NCBI GenBank assembly: GCA_030679635.1
Contig: JAUXSZ010000030.1
Span: 1-12,712, forward strand
From: Sulfuricurvum sp.
Lineage (GTDB): Bacteria > Campylobacterota > Campylobacteria > Campylobacterales > Sulfurimonadaceae
Direction: 5' to 3'
DNA length: 12,712 nucleotides
The notes below the pieces were generated by a model. The model saw only the letters and a list, made by a program, of their open reading frames with translations, was not told the DNA's origin and did no database searches. Shown here piece after piece: positions 1 to 7,150 of this stretch. Every line of letters starts with the position of its first letter. Position 1 is the stretch's first letter. The translations under genes and the position numbers were made by a program.

Positions 1-598
1 TAACAAGGGCGGCAATCCATCCGATGAGTCCAAAAGAATAGTGAACGGTTCGTATCACCGTATGAAAATCACCAAAGGTTTCATTGGCAAACGAGGTTGC
101 CATAACAACCCCAAACAAAGCGGTTATCAACAGAGAGACCATCGCCAGACGCATCCCTTTGAGCGTATCGTGTATGACCCCTCCAAAAAGAAGGGGGAGC
201 AAGAGCTGAACGAAAAAAACGATGGCGCTCCCCAGCAATACAGCGGCGATGACAAACAACGGAGGAAAGGAAAAGAAAAAAGCGCTTGCGAGAAATAGCG
301 TACCGAAAACGAACAAGGTGTGAATGATCAGGGAATTGCCCAAGGGTGCGGGGACCGGTTTGCCTCCCAGAACGCTTTGCATCTGAAACAGCGCTCCGAT
401 CATGCTCATGGAAATGATCCCTAAAAAGAAGAGGTGAATCGCCGCAAGAGAGGCGGAATGGTTGGGGGTAAGGATATCCGAAGGATAAAAGATCATCGTT
501 AAGGAGAGAAGAAGTCCGAAAAAAGGGACACTGAGAAAAAAGCGCAACACCACCGAGATGGGGGGTGCTTGATTCAGCGAGAGCCCTTGGTTATACAC
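1..598 (-). CDS. Polytopic inner-membrane protein, N-terminal part, linked to hemerythrin/DUF2249 (partial)
   Basis: The reading frame opens with GTG at 598-596, overlaps the end of the DUF2249 gene by 8 bp, and runs off the left edge, leaving 199 visible codons. A GGAAAG lies a few bases upstream of the GTG. The product is very hydrophobic, with about six predicted membrane segments near residues 16-38, 51-77, 88-110, 113-138, 150-168 and 186-199. Histidines lie in or beside segments: H55 in IHLFFLG followed by GALFQMQSVLGG, H93, H179 and H186 in VHYSFGLIGW. The pattern of a His starting a segment, then a GALxQM motif, recalls uncharacterised heme-copper-oxidase-like or NnrS-like membrane proteins that sit near hemerythrin and DUF2249 genes in denitrifiers; this is recall, not a search. 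A role in NO or oxygen metabolism is inferred from neighbours only. Real coding is supported by the coupled start, the uninterrupted frame and the coherent membrane topology. Confidence 0.8.
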   Translation of the reverse strand, partial: MYNQGLSLNQAPPISVVLRFFLSVPFFGLLLSLTMIFYPSDILTPNHSASLAAIHLFFLGIISMSMIGALFQMQSVLGGKPVPAPLGNSLIIHTLFVFGTLFLASAFFFSFPPLFVIAAVLLGSAIVFFVQLLLPLLFGGVIHDTLKGMRLAMVSLLITALFGVVMATSFANETFGDFHTVIRTVHYSFGLIGWIAALV

Positions 599-833
599 GA
601 TGACTTTCCAAATCCACATCACCATCGCGGGTGATGAGAATATGCCAGGCCCCATCGTCGTCCACATAGGCATAATGGCGTCCTCCATTGTTGGCAATGA
701 TGTCAAAGAGGGGAAGGGGCTCTCTGTTGTGAATCATATGGAGTACCTCAGAGCCGTGAAGTTTTGTGAACGCTTGAAAAGCCGTCTCGAGAGGGATCGG
801 ATGATCAAGCCCTCTGGTATCCAAAAGAATCAT
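591..833 (-). CDS. DUF2249 domain protein
   Basis: An 80-residue soluble protein that is a single DUF2249 domain. The family signature is visible as an N-terminal LDTRGLDHPIPLE (residues 4-16), then NREPLPLFD (36-44) and a C-terminal strand AWHILITRDGD (62-72). The biochemical function of DUF2249 is not established; the domain is repeatedly found beside or fused to hemerythrin-like domains and near nitric oxide reductase genes, which fits its place here. The ATG at 833 overlaps the stop of the hemerythrin gene by 4 bp (ATGA) and has a good AAGGAG ribosome site upstream, and the end overlaps the GTG of the next gene by 8 bp, so the three genes look translationally coupled. It may act as a small accessory or redox-partner protein to the hemerythrin; that is inference. 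Confidence 0.85.
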   Translation of the reverse strand: MILLDTRGLDHPIPLETAFQAFTKLHGSEVLHMIHNREPLPLFDIIANNGGRHYAYVDDDGAWHILITRDGDVDLESHRV

Positions 834-1264
834 TCGCGCATCTCCTTCAATGTTTGCACCATCATCTCAGCGTCGCCCTCCAACGTTCGGTCAATCATCG
901 GATAAAGCATTTGCTCCTCTTTCATGTTATGTTGCTGAAGCATAATCATCATCGACTCGCCGATACCGAAAAAATCGTTAATACGGTTGTCCTCCAACGC
1001 TTTTTGCATCGATTCCAAAAGAGAGCGCAGCTGCTGGTGTTCATAGCGCATCATCTGCGTCGGTCCGCCCGTCATCCCCGTCCGTTTCTCAAACGCGATA
1101 AAGAGTTCACGCTCTTCCCTATCGAAATGGTGATTGGTAGCGCGGTAAAATTCACCAAAAAGTTGCTTACCTTCGTCGATTTTTTTGGCGGAGAGGGCGT
1201 TCTCGGCGTCGGTGTACAAATGGTCACATGCGCGGTGATCGTCTCTCATAAATTCTAAAATCAT
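830..1264 (-). CDS. Hemerythrin HHE-domain protein
   Basis: A 144-residue cytoplasmic four-helix-bundle protein of the hemerythrin/HHE family. Candidate di-iron ligands appear in the usual order: H10 (DDHRACDH), H45/H46 and E50/E51 (NHHFDREE), H76 (RYEHQQL), and H112 with E116/E117 (QQHNMKEEQMLYP). The family binds O2 or NO at a di-iron centre and is linked to oxygen sensing, storage and nitrosative stress. It is not a YtfE/RIC protein, since the ScdA-type N-terminal domain is absent. The ATG at 1264 is preceded by an AAGGAG site about seven bases away, and upstream lie a TATACT -10 and an FNR-type palindrome, so this is the first gene of a three-gene unit with the DUF2249 and membrane-protein genes. 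Response to low oxygen or NO is inferred from the operator. Confidence 0.9.
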   Translation of the reverse strand: MILEFMRDDHRACDHLYTDAENALSAKKIDEGKQLFGEFYRATNHHFDREERELFIAFEKRTGMTGGPTQMMRYEHQQLRSLLESMQKALEDNRINDFFGIGESMMIMLQQHNMKEEQMLYPMIDRTLEGDAEMMVQTLKEMRE

Positions 1265-1287
1265 AAGATACTCCTTCTTTTTAGGAG

Positions 1288-1293
1288 AGTATA
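1288..1293 (-). promoter_or_regulatory. Predicted -10 element of the hemerythrin operon promoter
   Basis: TATACT on the minus strand, five of six matches to the sigma-70 -10 consensus TATAAT. It implies a start of transcription near 1281 and a leader of about 17 nt holding the ribosome site. No clear TTGACA -35 lies at the right spacing; instead an FNR-type palindrome covers that zone, as expected for an activator-dependent promoter. Confidence 0.6.
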
Positions 1294-1315
1294 CCGTTTG
1301 CTACTCATTGCGTTA

Positions 1316-1329
1316 TTGATGAGCATCAA
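1316..1329 (-). promoter_or_regulatory. FNR-type operator (perfect TTGAT-N4-ATCAA)
   Basis: The 14-bp palindrome TTGATGCTCATCAA (minus strand) matches all ten fixed positions of the FNR consensus TTGAT-N4-ATCAA. Exactly 22 nt separate it from the TATACT at 1293-1288; with a start near 1281 its centre lies at about -41.5, the class II activator position. The site spans the last bases and TGA stop of tamB (1326-1328). The expected regulator is a Crp/Fnr-family protein answering oxygen or NO; its gene is not in the window, so which one binds is inference. Confidence 0.7.
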
Positions 1330-4181
1330 GGTTTTTCTTTTTGTACGCTATTGTGAGGGAGAAAATCTTTAAAATCTTTGACGTAAATGATGTTGATCCC
1401 CTGCCCCAATTCGTGGACATCGGCATCGAGACGGAGCCATCGATTGAGCTGGTATTGGACCAAAACACTCGATACGGTGTCATTCTTGTACAGTACTCGC
1501 AAGTCCTTATTGAGATGGGTTCCTACTTCAAATCCCATTCCCCCCTCTTGGGTCGTCAAAATATTCATTGTGTCAATTTGTATTTTGGTTGTACTGTTTA
1601 TCAGCCCTTTGATCCCCGCTCCCAGCATGAAATTGCTAGCATCGGTTCTCATGGCTGTCTTGCTGCGGTCCGTATTGAGTGCAGCATCCGCAGGAGAGCC
1701 AAAAAGGAGATAGCTCATGATGTCGTTTTGACTCATGAAGGGATCGGAGCTGAATAAAAAGATCGGCGAATCGAGGAAGTGGGTAATGTAAATCTGGATT
1801 TTTTTGTAATCCACTTCATGGCCGATGGTGAAATCGAGATACGGATTGATCGACTCCCCCCCTCCAAAATAGAGATGGCTGGTTTGGATGTCAAACGCTT
1901 TCCCTGCTGTTGTTGCCGTTCCTTTTGGGATAGTGACCATCCCTAAGATTTGAATCGCTCCCTTAGGCTCTTTCCATAGGGTGATATCGGGCTGGATCAA
2001 CACATCCAGTTCTTTAGTGAGATAATGGATCGGATTTTGGGCAGTCACCTGAATATTGATGAACAAAGAAGCATTACGGGGAGGTCGAACATCTTGGATA
2101 ATAATGACATCATCGTCCATGACTTTGAATTGGTGCAGCGGTAGATAGGTGATTTTTCCATTTAACAGCAGGATATTCCCTGTAAGTGTTTGGACGCTGT
2201 TTGTGTCGCGAGTGTAGAGGAGATCGAGGGCCGCCTCCACTTCCCCCTCAGGCCCCTGATAGCGGAAACGATCCGAATGGAGCGCGAGTTCGGTTTCAAA
2301 CGTATCCGTATCAATTATCCCGCTAAGACGCAACGCATCGAATAGCCATATTTCATCGATAATGAGATTTCCCTCCTCATTGATGTGCAGGGTGGAGGGG
2401 CGCTGTGAACGGATATCATGGTTGGCAATGTCGAGACGGTATTTGTCGATCAGAATCGAACCGTTGTCGTAATGAACCGATAGCATGTTGTTGACGCCTG
2501 CGTATTGGCGCTGGGAATCCAAAACGGCGGCATACCATGGGACCTCGATATTCGTGGAGACGTGCAGAACCGTATCGTAGGTTAGGTGAGTGAGGGTCCG
2601 TACTTCGGCATCGTAGTATTCACCTTTTGGAAGTTCTATAGAATGAATTTCGGTGAGTGTTTTCCACAATGATGGGGTAAGGGAGGTAATTGTCACATCA
2701 CTTTGCTCTTTGCTTTTGAATCCGCTGATGTCAAAATAGGTCCCCAGATAATTACCGGACCCTTTGAGATGGTTATTGACCTTTTCGAGAGAAAGAGCCA
2801 TAGAGGGGCCGTTGAGATTGAGATACATATTCTCTTTGCTTTGTGTGAGAGAGAATTCCATATTTTTAGGTGGTTTGAGGCTCGAGTGGCTCCATGTTGG
2901 GGCATCGGGAGAGAGAACAAGATCCCCTTTTAGGTAAACATTTTCATCCTCGTAGCGTAGCGATCCGTTGATATCCCCGTGATTGTGATGGGCGTTAAAA
3001 TTTCCGCTCAAGCGCTTATTTTTCAGCGTATAGTACCCTTTTGCGCTGAGGTTAAAAGGAGAGTTCTTCAACGCTTCTGGGAGAAAGGGGAGAAAGTTAA
3101 GATCATGATGGAGTGATCCAAGGTTCCATGCAAACAGGTCATAATCCCCGCTTTGCACCGAGAGGGTCGTATCTGCTAGGGTGAGTTTACCGGCCATCCC
3201 CTCCGCATCATTTCGAAAATTTCCCTCTATGAGGTGTGCGGGAAGAGGTTGGGATGAGGTGATGAACCCTTTGAGCGTGCTGGTGGTAACGCCCGTGAGA
3301 GCATAGTGCAGCTGTTGGGTGGTTTGTATCCGTTCCTGATCGCGCAGCAGGGTGTATTGCGCATCAAAATTGAGATAATCGTCTTTGTAGCGGTAATCCA
3401 TCTCCAGCACAATGTTTTGTAGAGAGGTGCTTGGGTCCTGTAGAAAATCCAAACGGTGAAAGGCCGTATGGAGTTTTGCTCTCGTAGGGGAAAGTTCCTG
3501 AATCGTGATTTTCTGAGGCGAGGGGAGCGTTGTAAACCGTCCGACATAGGGATGTAGTTCTGCGGCATTAGGGTAAACAAGGGCGCTCCCTTGCAGGGCA
3601 TTGTTTTTTACCTTTCCTTGAAGTGCGCCGCTGGCATAGCGGCTTTTAATCGAGGCATGGAGGGAAGCAAAATTGAGTTTGTTTCCGTCATAACTTCCGT
3701 TTTGACCGCTCAGATCCAGTTCGATGGGATATTTGCTGATGAGTTGCACATTGGTGAGGGTTACTGATTTTAGCGTGAAGAGGGGCAGCGGCAACGGGGA
3801 ACCGCTATTTCCGATAAAATCGTCCAGATGGATCTGCAATCCGTCGATCACAATGGTATCGATGATGTGCTCCCCTTTTAGAATCGTGGTTAAATTGTAA
3901 TCAAGAGTCAGCGTTTTAGCATCGATGGCATCGGAATGAAGGCCATAGAGGGAAAATCCCTCGGATAAAGAGCCCTCGGTGTGAATAGAGTGAATCCCAA
4001 GCGGAACTAAAACATAGGTGTTCAAAAGGGAGAGGCCATCGGAGCGATAGGCGATGTAAAGCGAAGCAGAGATGAGCAAAATCAGACTGATGAGTAGATA
4101 ATGAAGACCCACAAACAAATGCTTTCCCGCTTTGATAGCGTGTTTTATGAAACGGTTACGTGGAGGAATAGGGGTTGTCAA
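1326..4181 (-). CDS. tamB: Translocation and assembly module subunit TamB (DUF490 / AsmA-like)
   Basis: A 951-residue protein with a short cytoplasmic tail, one N-terminal membrane anchor (about residues 22-44) and a long periplasmic beta-rich body that in this family forms a hydrophobic groove bridging inner and outer membranes. The C-terminal DUF490 domain carries the recognisable SSDPFMSQNDIMSYLLFG (811-828) and ends in amphipathic strands followed by a short polar tail. With TamA it assists outer-membrane protein assembly, and TamB-like proteins are also linked to phospholipid transport to the outer membrane. It starts with TTG at 4181, overlapping the tamA stop by 4 bp (TTGA), with an AGGAGA site six bases upstream (4193-4188); the non-ATG start is well supported by that site and by the anchor that follows. 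It is shorter than the Escherichia coli protein (about 1260 residues). Its stop lies inside the FNR-type operator of the next operon. Confidence 0.92.
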   Translation of the reverse strand: MTTPIPPRNRFIKHAIKAGKHLFVGLHYLLISLILLISASLYIAYRSDGLSLLNTYVLVPLGIHSIHTEGSLSEGFSLYGLHSDAIDAKTLTLDYNLTTILKGEHIIDTIVIDGLQIHLDDFIGNSGSPLPLPLFTLKSVTLTNVQLISKYPIELDLSGQNGSYDGNKLNFASLHASIKSRYASGALQGKVKNNALQGSALVYPNAAELHPYVGRFTTLPSPQKITIQELSPTRAKLHTAFHRLDFLQDPSTSLQNIVLEMDYRYKDDYLNFDAQYTLLRDQERIQTTQQLHYALTGVTTSTLKGFITSSQPLPAHLIEGNFRNDAEGMAGKLTLADTTLSVQSGDYDLFAWNLGSLHHDLNFLPFLPEALKNSPFNLSAKGYYTLKNKRLSGNFNAHHNHGDINGSLRYEDENVYLKGDLVLSPDAPTWSHSSLKPPKNMEFSLTQSKENMYLNLNGPSMALSLEKVNNHLKGSGNYLGTYFDISGFKSKEQSDVTITSLTPSLWKTLTEIHSIELPKGEYYDAEVRTLTHLTYDTVLHVSTNIEVPWYAAVLDSQRQYAGVNNMLSVHYDNGSILIDKYRLDIANHDIRSQRPSTLHINEEGNLIIDEIWLFDALRLSGIIDTDTFETELALHSDRFRYQGPEGEVEAALDLLYTRDTNSVQTLTGNILLLNGKITYLPLHQFKVMDDDVIIIQDVRPPRNASLFINIQVTAQNPIHYLTKELDVLIQPDITLWKEPKGAIQILGMVTIPKGTATTAGKAFDIQTSHLYFGGGESINPYLDFTIGHEVDYKKIQIYITHFLDSPIFLFSSDPFMSQNDIMSYLLFGSPADAALNTDRSKTAMRTDASNFMLGAGIKGLINSTTKIQIDTMNILTTQEGGMGFEVGTHLNKDLRVLYKNDTVSSVLVQYQLNRWLRLDADVHELGQGINIIYVKDFKDFLPHNSVQKEKP

Positions 4182-5866
4182 AACAGTTCTCCTACACGAA
4201 AGTGAATCGCGTATTGGCTATTATCCTCCGGATCAACACCGAAATCAATGGCGATAGGTCCTATCGGGGTGACGTAGCGCAGACCCGCCCCAACAGCCCA
4301 ATAGGGGAGCGTGTAATCGGGAATGTAGTTGTTTGATCCAAACGTCAAATCGCTGAAAACGACCCCCCGTATGGGGCTGTAGATAGGGAAACGATATTCG
4401 ACACTTCCCTCAAGAAGGCTGTTGAATCCAAGCGGATCCCCATGGAGGTCTTTGGGGCCAAGTTGGCGATAGGTATAGGCACGGTTCGAATTCATTCCCC
4501 CTGCATAAAAGCGATACGAAGGAGGTATTTGCCCATCATAGGTGCGCAATGTTCCCCATTTTATGCGAGTCCCTACAACATACTCCTCCATGCTTTCTAA
4601 ATACGCACCCGATAGGAGAGTTTTAAAGTACGAAGCGTCTGAGTAGGAGGATCGCACCGATCCTTGCGCTTTTGCGTTGATCCAATATCCCTTTTTTGGA
4701 TCAAGCGGTTTGTCTCGCGTATCCATGTTGATCTCTCCAAAGGGGGAGATAATAAAAAGATTGGTATTGGGGAAAGCTTCTGGATTGGCGCTTTCATAGG
4801 TCTTGGCGTGATCGAACAGCAATCCGGCAAGGGCCGAGAATGGTCTGTCTTGATGTTTGAGGGTGAGTTTTTCAAAAATACTTTCATTCCGATATCCCTC
4901 AAACAGCTCATCGGAATAACCTACCTCTCCATGAATCGAATCGCGATTTCCTAGAGGGACAGAGAGGATACCGGATGCCTCTTTTTTGATCTGGGTAAAT
5001 CGTGTATCGAGAGAGAGCGTTTTGAGGTCTCCGAAAAAATTCCGATGCTTTATCCCAGCAAGTGCTCCGAATCCTTGGTCACTGCTGTAGCCCAGACCCG
5101 CCGTAAAACGGATGGGTTTTTCCGTCTCTTCGATGTCCAACGCAATGGGGACAATGCTGCCGTTGCGATCGTTGTCGTTAATTATGACGCGGGCAATGGC
5201 TTCTTGGGCATATAGCGCTTCATAGCTTTGCTGGATGGCTGCGAGGTTGTAGGGATCCCCCTCTTTAAATCGTAGCATGGAGCCTGCTAGGTTTCCATCG
5301 ATATTGGGAGTCGATGTAACACGGATTTCCCCAAAGGTACAGGGCTCGTTGGGCGTCGCTTCAAACAATAGGTGTGCTTGATGGGTTTGTATGTCTATCC
5401 ACGCTTTGGAATTAAAGGTGGCATTACAGAATCCCGCATCTCCGTACTGCTTTTTAATATTTGCTTTGGAAGCGGTAAACTTTTCTTGGTCAAACAGCTC
5501 GTTGAGATGAAACGCTATGGCAGAGTCGACGTCAAAGTCACTGTTGATCTGAATAGTGGTAACGGTAATAGGGTCGTTCTCTTGGATGTTGAGAGTAATG
5601 GAGACGTTATTTTCCTCAGCAGTCACTTTGGTGTCAAAATAACCCTTAGATCGATAGTAGCTCGTTAGCGCCGAGGTGCTTTGAGAGACGGCGATGGAAT
5701 TGAGGGTGGGATGATTTTCCCACATTTCTATGGCATAGGGTAGTCGTAGTCCTAAAGCATCATACAAATCACGTGAGGAGATTTTTTCATTCCCCTTGAT
5801 AAACAGAGGCAGAGGGGTCGAAAAGAGGTAAGAGGAAAACATAATAACAAGCAAAAATGTACGCAT
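4178..5866 (-). CDS. tamA: Translocation and assembly module subunit TamA (Omp85 family)
   Basis: A 562-residue outer-membrane protein, close to the E. coli TamA length. Residues 1-16 form a Sec signal peptide. About 18-250 hold three POTRA-type repeats (roughly 18-97, 98-175, 176-247), and about 253-562 form the 16-strand Omp85 barrel, ending in a membrane-protein C-terminal signal with final Phe (HFRVGELF). Typical family phrases include LGYSSDQGFG, NFFGD, DTRDKPLDPKKGYW and YAGGMNSNRAYTYRQLGP. In the last, the usual R-G-F/Y of barrel loop 6 reads R462-A463-Y464. Two periplasmic cysteines (C147, C176) are visible. An AGAGGT site sits four bases before the ATG. The gene follows the cobC-like gene after 25 bp and overlaps tamB by 4 bp. 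TamA versus another Omp85 member is decided mainly by size, POTRA number and the adjacent tamB. Confidence 0.92.
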   Translation of the reverse strand: MRTFLLVIMFSSYLFSTPLPLFIKGNEKISSRDLYDALGLRLPYAIEMWENHPTLNSIAVSQSTSALTSYYRSKGYFDTKVTAEENNVSITLNIQENDPITVTTIQINSDFDVDSAIAFHLNELFDQEKFTASKANIKKQYGDAGFCNATFNSKAWIDIQTHQAHLLFEATPNEPCTFGEIRVTSTPNIDGNLAGSMLRFKEGDPYNLAAIQQSYEALYAQEAIARVIINDNDRNGSIVPIALDIEETEKPIRFTAGLGYSSDQGFGALAGIKHRNFFGDLKTLSLDTRFTQIKKEASGILSVPLGNRDSIHGEVGYSDELFEGYRNESIFEKLTLKHQDRPFSALAGLLFDHAKTYESANPEAFPNTNLFIISPFGEINMDTRDKPLDPKKGYWINAKAQGSVRSSYSDASYFKTLLSGAYLESMEEYVVGTRIKWGTLRTYDGQIPPSYRFYAGGMNSNRAYTYRQLGPKDLHGDPLGFNSLLEGSVEYRFPIYSPIRGVVFSDLTFGSNNYIPDYTLPYWAVGAGLRYVTPIGPIAIDFGVDPEDNSQYAIHFRVGELF

Positions 5867-5891
5867 GTTTACCTCTTCTTTTTGTGTTATT

Positions 5892-6413
5892 TTACCCTAA
5901 ACTTACGGTTATATGGTCAAGGTATCCTAAGGGATGATACGAAAGAGCAGGGTTCAAAATAGAGAGGATCATTGCGATCGTACCGCCATGGGTACAAATT
6001 AAAACACTACCCTCCTTTGGAATCTGATCCAGAAAGTGTTCTATTCGTGCTTGAAATACTACGATCGGTTCGTCGCAGACAAAACGGTGCCAGCTCTCTT
6101 TGGAGTCTAACACGTTGGGATCAAAAGTATCCATAACTTCGATTTCAGCAAAGTTTTTCCCCTCAAAAGAGGGCTTGAAGCAAACCTCTCTGAGGCGTGG
6201 GTCGGTGATAAAAGAGTTCATTCCCATCGTTTCCAATGTTGCGGTACACCGTACTAAATCCGACGAATAGATGCGGGAAAAATTTTGATTCGATAGGTGT
6301 TTTATCTTGTCACGTTCAAAAAGGGCGCCATCGATTTCGATATCGGTGTGTCCGATGTATCTTCCGTGATACGCCGTAGGCGGTGGCGCGTGGCGTAGGA
6401 GGGTTAGCTCCAT
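5892..6413 (-). CDS. cobC: Histidine-phosphatase family protein, probable alpha-ribazole(-5'-phosphate) phosphatase CobC
   Basis: A 173-residue member of the phosphoglycerate-mutase-like histidine phosphatases. The catalytic phosphate pocket is visible: R7-H8 in LLRHAPP, R55 in YSSDLVRC, a probable acid near E76 in LREVCF, and H142 in CTHGGT. In cobamide synthesis CobC removes the 5'-phosphate from alpha-ribazole phosphate or from the cobamide phosphate formed by CobS, in the cytoplasm or at the membrane face. The family is broad, and the specific assignment rests on position: it overlaps cobS by 10 bp at the end of a cobamide operon. No good ribosome site precedes the ATG, so translation is probably coupled to cobS. 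At 173 residues it is slightly shorter than the Salmonella enzyme (about 200). Confidence 0.83.
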   Translation of the reverse strand: MELTLLRHAPPPTAYHGRYIGHTDIEIDGALFERDKIKHLSNQNFSRIYSSDLVRCTATLETMGMNSFITDPRLREVCFKPSFEGKNFAEIEVMDTFDPNVLDSKESWHRFVCDEPIVVFQARIEHFLDQIPKEGSVLICTHGGTIAMILSILNPALSYHPLGYLDHITVSLG

Positions 6414-7150
6414 GTTAGCAGCACGGCCAAAATCAAAATGAGTTCAACCCCCTCCAGAGACATTCCCAGCACATCGCCGTTGATAAATCCGAGCGATTTT
6501 TTGGTGAGGGCGCAGAGGATGAGGGCTGTGCCGATCCCGATAAAAAAGAGGGAGAAAAACGGCCATGAGAGGAGGTAAAACCCAGCACCTGCATAAAGGG
6601 CAATCACTAGGATCAGAGGAAAGAGAGTGAGGCTCTCATGCAGTTTGGAGACAAAGGAGGAGCGAAAATCATGGTATTTTATCAATACAAGCAACGCAAT
6701 GCGGCTAATGGCGGCAATCGCGATAAACGGCAAAAAGAGATGGTGCATCAGCAGAGTCGAGAGAGCCGAAATTTTGAGAAGGAGAAAACTGACCCCATAA
6801 AGAACCCCCATCGCTCCGACGGAAGGCTCTTTGATGATAACATAGGGATCTTTACCGCTGTGGGAGGCATAGAGGGCATCGGCCACATCTATGATCGCTT
6901 CGGTGTGGATAAATCCGTACATCACCATATACGCCGTTGCCGCGAGAATCGCCCCCAGCCATCCAAGCGGTTCAAGCAGACCGAACAAACCGAGGCTCAG
7001 AGCTGAGAGAATCAATCCGACCAGAGGGAGCGTGTAGAGCATGGCAGAGAGGACCTTGGGGTGGGAAAGATCGTCGCTCTCCCCAAAGCGGATCGGGAGA
7101 ATCGTGAAGTAGCTCAGGGCGAATTTAATCCCCAGATACAGCTGTTTCAC
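6404..7150 (-). CDS. cobS: Adenosylcobinamide-GDP ribazoletransferase (cobalamin synthase) CobS
   Basis: A 248-residue integral membrane enzyme that joins adenosylcobinamide-GDP to alpha-ribazole(-phosphate), the last assembly step of the nucleotide loop. Six to seven hydrophobic segments are spread over the protein. Family landmarks are a start like FxLSYFTILPI (10-20), the HTEAIIDVADALYAS block (82-96), IKEPSVGAMGVLYG (106-119) and the C-terminal GFINGDVLGMSLEGVEL (221-237). The usual HxDGLxDxxDG motif is changed here to H-T-E-A-I-I-D-V-A-D-A, keeping D88 and D91 but with E84 where Asp is typical. GTG at 7150 is the start; an AGAGGTG site lies just upstream and the conserved N-terminus begins at once. 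It overlaps the cysteine-rich gene by 26 bp and the phosphatase gene by 10 bp. Confidence 0.92.
   Translation of the reverse strand: MKQLYLGIKFALSYFTILPIRFGESDDLSHPKVLSAMLYTLPLVGLILSALSLGLFGLLEPLGWLGAILAATAYMVMYGFIHTEAIIDVADALYASHSGKDPYVIIKEPSVGAMGVLYGVSFLLLKISALSTLLMHHLFLPFIAIAAISRIALLVLIKYHDFRSSFVSKLHESLTLFPLILVIALYAGAGFYLLSWPFFSLFFIGIGTALILCALTKKSLGFINGDVLGMSLEGVELILILAVLLTWS

Noticed and set aside
1..598. Calling the left-edge membrane protein NnrS or a heme-copper oxidase subunit
   Set aside because: The N-terminus does not show the usual NnrS opening motif and only 199 residues are visible. Helical histidines alone do not justify the name.
830..1264. Calling the hemerythrin protein YtfE/RIC (iron-sulfur repair)
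   Set aside because: The N-terminal ScdA-like domain of that family is absent and the protein is only 144 residues, so only the general HHE assignment is supported.
1268..1292. Imperfect inverted repeat ATACTCTCCT ... AGGAGTAT that could hide the hemerythrin ribosome site in a hairpin
   Set aside because: The left arm overlaps the -10 element and lies before the predicted transcription start (about 1281), so it would not be in the RNA made from this promoter. It could matter only for read-through transcripts from tamB.
1299..1325. Possible terminator hairpin after tamB (TGCTCAT ... ATGAGTAGCA on the minus strand)
   Set aside because: The stem is short, has a three-base bulge, is not GC-rich and is not followed by a run of T, so it does not qualify as an intrinsic terminator.
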